Positions 22,425 to 27,865 of a stretch of DNA of 27,865 nucleotides are shown in pieces. Source of the DNA: Acetothermia bacterium UBA7521 (GTDB lineage Bacteria > Bipolaricaulota > Bipolaricaulia > Bipolaricaulales > Bipolaricaulaceae); NCBI GenBank assembly GCA_002479455.1, contig DLNB01000055.1:1-27865 (forward strand). Reading direction: 5' to 3'. Position 1 is the first letter of the stretch. Each line of letters opens with the position of its first letter. The translations under genes and the position numbers were made by a program. The notes below the pieces were generated by a model. The model was not told the origin of the DNA. It saw nothing but the letters and a program-made list of their open reading frames with translations, and ran no database searches.

Positions 22425-25171
22425 GGCGGGGGCGCCGCCCGCCCGAGGTGGAGAACCCCCTCTGGATGAGTGCTCGCTCCGTACAGGGCCGCGACCTCCT
22501 CGCCCCTGCGCTCGAGGACGAACGCCCGCCGGAGCTTCAGATTCGCGGTTAGCTCCCCCCTCTCGATCGAGAGGTCGTGCGCCAGCACGGCCCACGCCTT
22601 CACCTGCTCGGGGTGGGAGAGGTTCCGGTTGACCGTTCCCACCGCGTCGTCGAGCTTCCTCGCCTCCTCCGGACGGAGATCGCCCTTGGCCACCCACAGC
22701 AGCGCGGCGCAGTACGGATGTCCCTCTCCCACCACCATCGCCTCTACCACGTCCGGGATCCCCTTGAGGAGGGCCTCCACCCTCCCCGGGCTCACGTACT
22801 TGCCGTACGCCGTCTTGAGGAGATCCTTCTTGCGGCCGGTGATGGAGAGGAACCCGTCACGCAGCTCCCCGAGGTCGCCGGTGAGGAGCCACCCGTCGCG
22901 GAACGGGTGTTCGACCTCACGCCCCCAGTACCCCGGCGTGACCTGGGGGCCACGCACGAGGATCTCCCCGTCGTCGGCCAGGCGCACCTCGGTCTCTGGA
23001 AGCGGCTCGCCCACCGTGCCCAACCGGTTCCTTCCCACCCGGTTGAGGGTCACGAGGGGCGCCTCAGTCAGCCCGTACGCGTTGTGGACCTCGATCCCCA
23101 GACCCGCGAGGTCGCGGACCAACCCCTCGCCGATCGGAGCGGAGCCGGAGATGAGCTGGGCGCAGCGGTCGAGGCCCGCACGGGAGAGGAGGCGGCGTCG
23201 GACGAGGGGACGCAGCAGAGGACGCACGATCGGTCCGTGCTCACCGTGCCCCCGGCCGACCGCGCTGGTGCGGAACGCGTCCCATAGCTTCTCGTAGAAC
23301 CGGGGTACGGAGAAGAACACCGTTGGCCGCACGCACCGCAGCGCAACGGCCAGCCGACGGAAGTCGTCGAGGAACGTCACGTCCACCTGCGCGGGCATGT
23401 AGTGCGGGGCGTACGTGCCCAGAATCCCTTCCACGACGTGGTTCATGGGCAGGAACGACAGGTACGTCCCCGGCCGGTTCCGCGGCCCCCACGGAAGGAG
23501 GCTCCCCAACGTCTCCGCCATCCAGCGCAGTTGATCATGGCGGAACACCACGCCCTTCGGGCCCCCGGTCGTGCCCGACGTGTAGCGGAGCGTGGCGAGG
23601 TCGTCCGGCCCGACCGGGCTCCGGATAAGGTCCTCGCCTCTACCGGACGCGAGGAACGCCTCCCACCCCAGCACGCCGGAGGGAAGCTCATCCTCGGGCA
23701 CCTCGCGGGCGAACGAGACCACGGTCCGCGGCGCCCCCAGCTCGCCCAGGCGATCGAGGAACGAATTCTGGCCGAGAAACAGGACCTTCGCCCCGCTGTC
23801 GGCGAGGATGGCGCGCACCTCGGAAGGCGGGCTCGTGTAGTACAGAGGAACGCTCACCGCCCCGGAGAGGCCGATCGCGGTGTCCAGGATCAGGTAGCGC
23901 GTGCCGTTCGGACCCACGAGCGCCACCCGATCCCCCAGGCGCACGCCGAGGGCACGGAGCGCCCCCGCTGCCCGCAGGATCTCCCCACGCAGGACAGCGG
24001 GATCCTGGGCCACCGTCTTCCCGCCGCGCAGGTCGTGGTACCGCACCGGCCGGCTGCGGCTCGCCAGCCGCACCAGCGCCTGCTCGTGGACCGTGCGTTC
24101 CGAGCGGTGCAGGAACCCGCAGCGGACGGCGAACCGAAGCAGATGGGGCATCATCTCCCGCCAGTCGAGCGTGTACGGTCCGAGCACGCGATTTGTGTTC
24201 GTACGCTCGTATCGGCACCGCTCCCGGACGTACGCGGCAAGCGGCGCGAGGGAACCGAACACGGCAACCGCCCGCTCGGGCAACGGCGCGTACAGAGGAC
24301 GGGGAATGCGCGCCCCCAGCTCGCGGCGCGCCCAGGCGCGGACGAACCCGACCAGCTCGCCCGCGGTGGGGGCCTCCTCGGCAGGCGGGGTGAGGTGGAA
24401 CGTGAGCCCCTCCGCCCGTGGGTTGAACAGGAGGTGCGTCACCGCGTCGGCGACGTAATCCACCGGGATCAGGTTCAACCGCATCGCGGGCGAGGTGGGC
24501 AGCACGCGGAGCCGGCCCGTGAGGAGGAGCCGCAGGGCGTAGTACACGGTGTTGAACGTCCTGATGTACCCCGTATCTGAATCGCCGACGATCATCCCCG
24601 GGCGGAACACGGACACGGGCACCTCTCCCATCACAGCTCGCACCAACGATTCGCCCTCGTGCTTCGTCCGCTCGTAGGCGCTGCGGAACCGGGGCGCTGC
24701 CGGCAGATCGTCCTCCGGCACGACGCTGCGGTGGGCGCCGGCGACGTAGGCCGTGGAGACATGCCCCAGACGGGCCAATCCGTGCTGCCGCGCCATTTGG
24801 GCGAACTGAAGCACGTGCCGTACGCCGTCCACGTTCGTCGCCCGCAGCGCCTCGAGCGGGGCGTTCAGCCGGAGGTCGGCCGCCGCGTGGACGAGGTGCG
24901 TCACCCGCCGCGCCAGGTCCGCGTAGACCTCGGGACCAAGCCCGAGAAAGGGGGCAGCCACATCGCCCGCGACGGGCTCGATCCCGTGGCCGATCTTCGC
25001 CCGAAGATCAGGCCAATCCCACCACGCACGGGCCAGCCGCCGCGCCGCGTCGCCGTCAGGGGCCCGGGCGAGCGCCACGACCGCGCAGCCGCGACCGATG
25101 AGCCGCTTCACGACCTCCGTGCCGACGAACCCCGCGGCGCCGGTGACGAGTACGGTCGGCGTCAGGCCCAC
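22421..25171 (-). CDS. fused acyl reductase (NAD_binding_4) and acyl-CoA/AMP ligase
   Basis: A 916-residue two-domain protein. Residues 1-350 are an extended short-chain reductase of the thioester/fatty-acyl-CoA reductase type: TGAAGFVG (10-17) binds NAD(P), HAAADLRLNAPLEALRATNV (95-114) is typical of NAD_binding_4, and Ser139, Tyr166 and Lys170 (YERTK) are the catalytic residues. Residues 358-900 are an AMP-forming ligase: P-loop RYTSGTTGGPKGVVF (529-543), NAYGLTE (697-703), WLLTGDLG (761-768), GRKKDLLKTAYGKYVSP (779-795) and Lys879 in ANLKLRR. I see no phosphopantetheine carrier domain. One chain could activate a long-chain acid and reduce the thioester to aldehyde or alcohol, but coupling is inferred. 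The start is a GTG overlapping the preceding gene by 10 bases; the open frame before it is antisense-like and unrelated. Confidence 0.88.
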   Translation of the reverse strand: MGLTPTVLVTGAAGFVGTEVVKRLIGRGCAVVALARAPDGDAARRLARAWWDWPDLRAKIGHGIEPVAGDVAAPFLGLGPEVYADLARRVTHLVHAAADLRLNAPLEALRATNVDGVRHVLQFAQMARQHGLARLGHVSTAYVAGAHRSVVPEDDLPAAPRFRSAYERTKHEGESLVRAVMGEVPVSVFRPGMIVGDSDTGYIRTFNTVYYALRLLLTGRLRVLPTSPAMRLNLIPVDYVADAVTHLLFNPRAEGLTFHLTPPAEEAPTAGELVGFVRAWARRELGARIPRPLYAPLPERAVAVFGSLAPLAAYVRERCRYERTNTNRVLGPYTLDWREMMPHLLRFAVRCGFLHRSERTVHEQALVRLASRSRPVRYHDLRGGKTVAQDPAVLRGEILRAAGALRALGVRLGDRVALVGPNGTRYLILDTAIGLSGAVSVPLYYTSPPSEVRAILADSGAKVLFLGQNSFLDRLGELGAPRTVVSFAREVPEDELPSGVLGWEAFLASGRGEDLIRSPVGPDDLATLRYTSGTTGGPKGVVFRHDQLRWMAETLGSLLPWGPRNRPGTYLSFLPMNHVVEGILGTYAPHYMPAQVDVTFLDDFRRLAVALRCVRPTVFFSVPRFYEKLWDAFRTSAVGRGHGEHGPIVRPLLRPLVRRRLLSRAGLDRCAQLISGSAPIGEGLVRDLAGLGIEVHNAYGLTEAPLVTLNRVGRNRLGTVGEPLPETEVRLADDGEILVRGPQVTPGYWGREVEHPFRDGWLLTGDLGELRDGFLSITGRKKDLLKTAYGKYVSPGRVEALLKGIPDVVEAMVVGEGHPYCAALLWVAKGDLRPEEARKLDDAVGTVNRNLSHPEQVKAWAVLAHDLSIERGELTANLKLRRAFVLERRGEEVAALYGASTHPEGVLHLGRAAPPP

Positions 25172-26394
25172 CCCCGTTCGGCGAGAAACGCCCGCAGGAG
25201 TTCCCGGTTTCGCCGGGCGCGGCCGAGCAGCTCGACGGATCCGGAAGAGAGGATCTTCTGCTGCTCCCCGGGGGAACCCAGAAGCTCGGCGATCCGCGCA
25301 GGTAGGACGTCCAGCCGCTCGGGCTCGACGAAGTACCGCTCGCGGAGCCCGAGCTCCTCGTAGAGGGTCCTCAACCGCAGGTCGTGCCCCACCGCGACCT
25401 GCGGCACGCGCCCCGCGAGCGACAGGATTGCTGCGTGGTAGCGCGACGTCTGGAGCGCGGTCAGACTCCGCAGGAGCCACGTCATCTGCGACGCGTTGAG
25501 GGTGCGCGACGAGAACACGCGAGCCCGATCCTTCTGCTGCATGCCTTCCCGCACCGCGGTGGCCAAGGGCTCGTCGAGCTGTTCCATGGCGATGAGGGCG
25601 ATGCCCACGTCGTGGTCGGCGACGACCTGGTCGGCCAGGGCAGCGTAGGATGCGGCCAAAGCGCGGCTCGCCGCACACCGCGCCCGGGAGCGTCGGAAGT
25701 AGTACGGCCAGCGGTAGCAGCTCGCCCGCCGCCCGAACGGGCGGATGACCACCGGCCACAGGTGGAAGTCGACCACCGCCATCCCCACAACCCGCGGGGT
25801 CGCATCCGGCCACAGGCGCGGCAGCACCCCCGCGTCCGACGGATCGGGGGCGAAGGTGAGCGCGTTGTCCGCCGTGACCTCGATCCGGCTCGTGACGCCC
25901 CACCCCCGCAGCCGCGCCGCCGCGCCGTGGCTGCGGGTGATGATGAGGTCGGTCTTGCTCGCTTCCCGTCGCACCCGCCGGGCGTTCGCCGGCTTGAGGG
26001 ACCCGGCGTCCACGGCATAGGCCAGGGACGGCTTGCCGAAGGCCTTCGCACACCGCGTCACCCACAGGAACGCCCACAGGAGGGCCGATGTCCAGGTGTC
26101 CATGTACGCGCTGCCCTCGACGAGCATCACCAGGTCGTGCTCACGTACGAGGCGCCGGGCAGCGCGGAAGAACACCGGCGGGAGGCGGACGATCTTCAGG
26201 TGCTCGTCTTCGCGCACGTAGCGGCGCAGGTTCGCGGGATTGAGCGACGGGATGGTGATCCGGGCTTGGGGCCCGAGCACAGCCTGCACGTCGGCGATGT
26301 CCGCGAGGAGGAGCGCTTCGGCGCCGGTGTTGTTCGCGCCGTTGTACCCAACCATCAGGATCCGCGGTCCGGCCGAGGAGCGCGGGAGCGCCAT
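25162..26394 (-). CDS. polysaccharide pyruvyl transferase family protein
   Basis: A 410-residue protein of the PS_pyruv_trans/CsaB-like family, which transfers pyruvate ketals from phosphoenolpyruvate to sugars of envelope polymers. Its family features are the N-terminal MVGYNGANNTGAEALLLADI (14-33) and, near residue 325, TSRYHAAILSLAGRVPQVAVG. The middle has VDAGSLKP, LIITRSHGAAARLRGWG and VTADNALTF, as in this GT-B-like fold. The start is ATG with GGGGGAGGTGA upstream; the 3' end overlaps the reductase/ligase gene. It is likely cytoplasmic or peripheral to the inner membrane. Being in an operon with lipid-type enzymes suggests a glycolipid or surface polymer as target, which is inference. 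Confidence 0.87.
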   Translation of the reverse strand: MALPRSSAGPRILMVGYNGANNTGAEALLLADIADVQAVLGPQARITIPSLNPANLRRYVREDEHLKIVRLPPVFFRAARRLVREHDLVMLVEGSAYMDTWTSALLWAFLWVTRCAKAFGKPSLAYAVDAGSLKPANARRVRREASKTDLIITRSHGAAARLRGWGVTSRIEVTADNALTFAPDPSDAGVLPRLWPDATPRVVGMAVVDFHLWPVVIRPFGRRASCYRWPYYFRRSRARCAASRALAASYAALADQVVADHDVGIALIAMEQLDEPLATAVREGMQQKDRARVFSSRTLNASQMTWLLRSLTALQTSRYHAAILSLAGRVPQVAVGHDLRLRTLYEELGLRERYFVEPERLDVLPARIAELLGSPGEQQKILSSGSVELLGRARRNRELLRAFLAERGWA

Positions 26395-26466
26395 GCCTCA
26401 CCTCCCCCTGAGGGGTCACCTGCCCCGAATAGTATATACCTGTGTAGACACCCCAGCGGTCCCGAG
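26395..26466 (-). promoter_or_regulatory. AT-rich spacer with possible promoter
   Basis: The 72-bp gap between the CrtI-like gene stop and the pyruvyl transferase start holds an AT-rich patch reading GGTATATACTATTC on the minus strand. A TATACT (plus 26431-26436) could be a -10 box. A GTGTCTACAC inverted repeat sits beside it. No consensus -35 is present. This may give an internal promoter to the four downstream genes. Confidence 0.35.
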
Positions 26467-27865
26467 CTAGCCTACTGCTCGGATCGCGTTGCGGCCCATC
26501 ACTGCGCAGCCGGGGATCCCCGCCCCGCCGGCGGACTGCCCCACAATCTGGAGGCCCTGCACCCCCGGCACGGTCATCGGCCGGGCGAACATCATCGCCC
26601 CCCACTGGGGCGACGACGCGAACCCCGGGCCCACAGCTGTGTACCGCTCCGTGGTGAGCGGAGTGGCGACGTCCCACACCTCGACCTGGCCCGTGATCCC
26701 GGGAAGCCGAGGTTCCAGGAGCTGGAGGACCTCCTCCACCAAGCGTTCCTTCTCCGTACGGTACCGCTCGCGGTCGCGTCCCAGCTCCGCCCAGTAGCTC
26801 CACGCCGTGTCGAGGAGCACTTTCAGGACGCCCTTCCCCGGCGGGGCGAGCGACGGATCGAACCCGAACAGCTCCAGATCCAGCCGATCGCGAACCCGAT
26901 CCGCAAGCTGCGCTGGCTCGGGGAGCCAGAGGACCATCGCGTGCGGTTCCGAGGCGAGATCCCGTGCCAGGCCGAGCGAGACGTGGATGCCCATCACCAT
27001 CTCATCCTGGGGCCGGGCGAACGACGCCCGCAGCTTGTCATCGAGGTAACTCCCGCCGAGGAGACGGTGGAGGGTGGCAAAGGGAGTGGCGTTGGAGATC
27101 ACCGCGTCCGCCCGGTGTTCCGTGCCGTCGCCCAGGCGGACCCCGATCGTGCGCCCCTTCTTGACCAGGATCGCTTCGACCTTCGTTCGGTAGCGGATCT
27201 CGCCGCCGAGGGAGAGGTACCGGTCCGCGATCGCCTGGGCGAACCGGAGGGATCCCCCGGCGGGGAACCCGTACCGACGGACAGCGCTTCCGGCGAGGAT
27301 GTTCAGGTGCAGGAAGACCGGCGTGTCCTGCCAGTCGTACTGGATCGTGGCCATCGACCGGCGCAGGAACGGGTCGCGAAACCGCTCCGCGAACGTGCGC
27401 ATCGTCAGCCGACCCCAGCGCATCGCGGTCGGCGCGCGGCGGAGAAGACGTGCCCAGTCGTGCCACGACCCGGTCATCGCGTCGAACAGGTCGAACCGGG
27501 TGAACGCGCGAAGGGCGCGGATGTAGCGGCGGACCAGGCGGCTGTCGCGTGGGGAGAGGTCGAGGAGATGCGCCTCCAGCCGATCGAGTTCCGTGTGCAC
27601 GGTGAGAACCTCCCCGTCCGGCGTCTCGACCTGGGTGAGGTCGACGGGGTAGAGGACCTCCCGCGGCATCGCCCCCAGCTCCTCCCACATGCGGTGGGTA
27701 GGGGTTCCGGGAAGGCACCCGGCGAGGTGGTGGATGCACCCGTCGAACGTGTACCCCTTGCGCGTCCACGCCGTGCACAGGCCGCCGGGCTTGTCGTGCA
27801 TCTCGAAGATCGTCGTGTCCAGGCCGGCAAGCCGACCGTAGACCCCAGCGGCGAGCCCACCCATC
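26467..27865 (-). CDS. CrtI/CrtISO-like FAD-dependent oxidoreductase (N-terminus cut)
   Basis: At least 465 residues are visible; the start lies beyond the window edge, as the first residues (GGLAAGVYGRLAGL) are the second half of the GxGxxGL FAD-binding loop. Other family features are TTIFEMHDKPGGLCTAW just after the loop, GYTFDGCIHHLAG, RYGFPAGGSLRFAQAIADRY in the middle, ADAVISNATP, and the C-terminal VQGLQIVGQSAGGAGIPGCA that closes over the flavin. This is the phytoene desaturase/carotenoid isomerase (COG1233) superfamily, which also includes retinol saturase-like and other polyene-acting enzymes. The substrate is probably a lipid or isoprenoid, but a phytoene role is not established because no crtB or other carotenoid gene is visible. 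Confidence 0.85.
   Translation of the reverse strand, partial: MGGLAAGVYGRLAGLDTTIFEMHDKPGGLCTAWTRKGYTFDGCIHHLAGCLPGTPTHRMWEELGAMPREVLYPVDLTQVETPDGEVLTVHTELDRLEAHLLDLSPRDSRLVRRYIRALRAFTRFDLFDAMTGSWHDWARLLRRAPTAMRWGRLTMRTFAERFRDPFLRRSMATIQYDWQDTPVFLHLNILAGSAVRRYGFPAGGSLRFAQAIADRYLSLGGEIRYRTKVEAILVKKGRTIGVRLGDGTEHRADAVISNATPFATLHRLLGGSYLDDKLRASFARPQDEMVMGIHVSLGLARDLASEPHAMVLWLPEPAQLADRVRDRLDLELFGFDPSLAPPGKGVLKVLLDTAWSYWAELGRDRERYRTEKERLVEEVLQLLEPRLPGITGQVEVWDVATPLTTERYTAVGPGFASSPQWGAMMFARPMTVPGVQGLQIVGQSAGGAGIPGCAVMGRNAIRAVG

Noticed and set aside
22425..22697. N-terminal extension of the 201-residue unknown protein
   Set aside because: Overlaps the ligase C-terminus in another frame and is Gly/Arg-rich; the GTG at 22424 gives a normal GTGA overlap.
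23402..24580. 392-codon plus-strand open frame opposite the ligase fusion
   Set aside because: Antisense shadow of adenylation-domain sequence with Arg/Pro-rich composition.
25172..26077. N-terminal extension of the reductase/ligase to 1218 residues
   Set aside because: It overlaps the pyruvyl transferase gene out of frame and is low-complexity; the NAD-binding motif begins right after the GTG at 25171.
1..27865. Search for CRISPR arrays, tRNA/rRNA, transposases and phage genes
   Set aside because: No regularly spaced direct repeats, no tRNA-like cloverleaf, and no transposase or integrase motifs were seen by eye.

Overview
This GC-rich window is densely coded, mostly on the minus strand. 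It reads as part of the chromosome of an anaerobic, probably thermophilic diderm bacterium. The tungstopterin-type aldehyde:ferredoxin oxidoreductase points to an anaerobe. The secreted barrel-like proteins ending in aromatic residues point to an outer membrane. The overall style fits Bipolaricaulota/Acetothermia (OP1) or a nearby deep-branching lineage, but this assignment is an inference and no rRNA or phylogenetic marker search was possible. I saw no tRNA, rRNA, CRISPR array, IS element or phage gene.

Layout. (1) 300-6280, minus strand: a tight run reading, in transcription order, a secreted beta-helix protein fused to DUF192, a HAD phosphatase, FtsZ with an extra N-terminal domain, a secreted PKD protein and a secreted M1-type metallopeptidase. 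(2) 6359-7120, plus strand: a lone creatininase-family amidohydrolase. (3) 7211-10426, minus strand: two paralogous cysteine-rich secreted proteins full of Cys-Cys doublets; the larger one carries an inserted pair of OB-like segments. (4) 10532-16996, minus strand: uvrA, rmuC, an AOR-family tungsten enzyme and a frameshifted ParB/DUF4032-like pseudogene, each junction being a 4-base GTGA overlap. (5) 17185-20404: a plus-strand SH3b lipoprotein facing a minus-strand run of alpha/beta hydrolase, GYD-domain protein and DUF922 putative protease. (6) 20515-27865, minus strand: a five-gene cluster comprising a CrtI-like FAD oxidoreductase (cut by the window edge), a polysaccharide pyruvyl transferase, a 916-residue acyl reductase/acyl-CoA ligase fusion, a small Cys-containing protein of unknown function, and a GMC oxidoreductase with a ferredoxin-like cysteine motif.

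The most unusual items are the FtsZ whose N-terminus looks like a DnaA domain I/DnaX-type module, the paired CC-rich envelope proteins, and the region 6 cluster, which looks like a lipid or envelope biosynthesis operon built around a reductase-ligase fusion with no carrier-protein domain. Genes in regions 1, 4 and 6 are commonly joined by GTGA/ATGA overlaps or a few bases, so co-transcription and translational coupling are likely.
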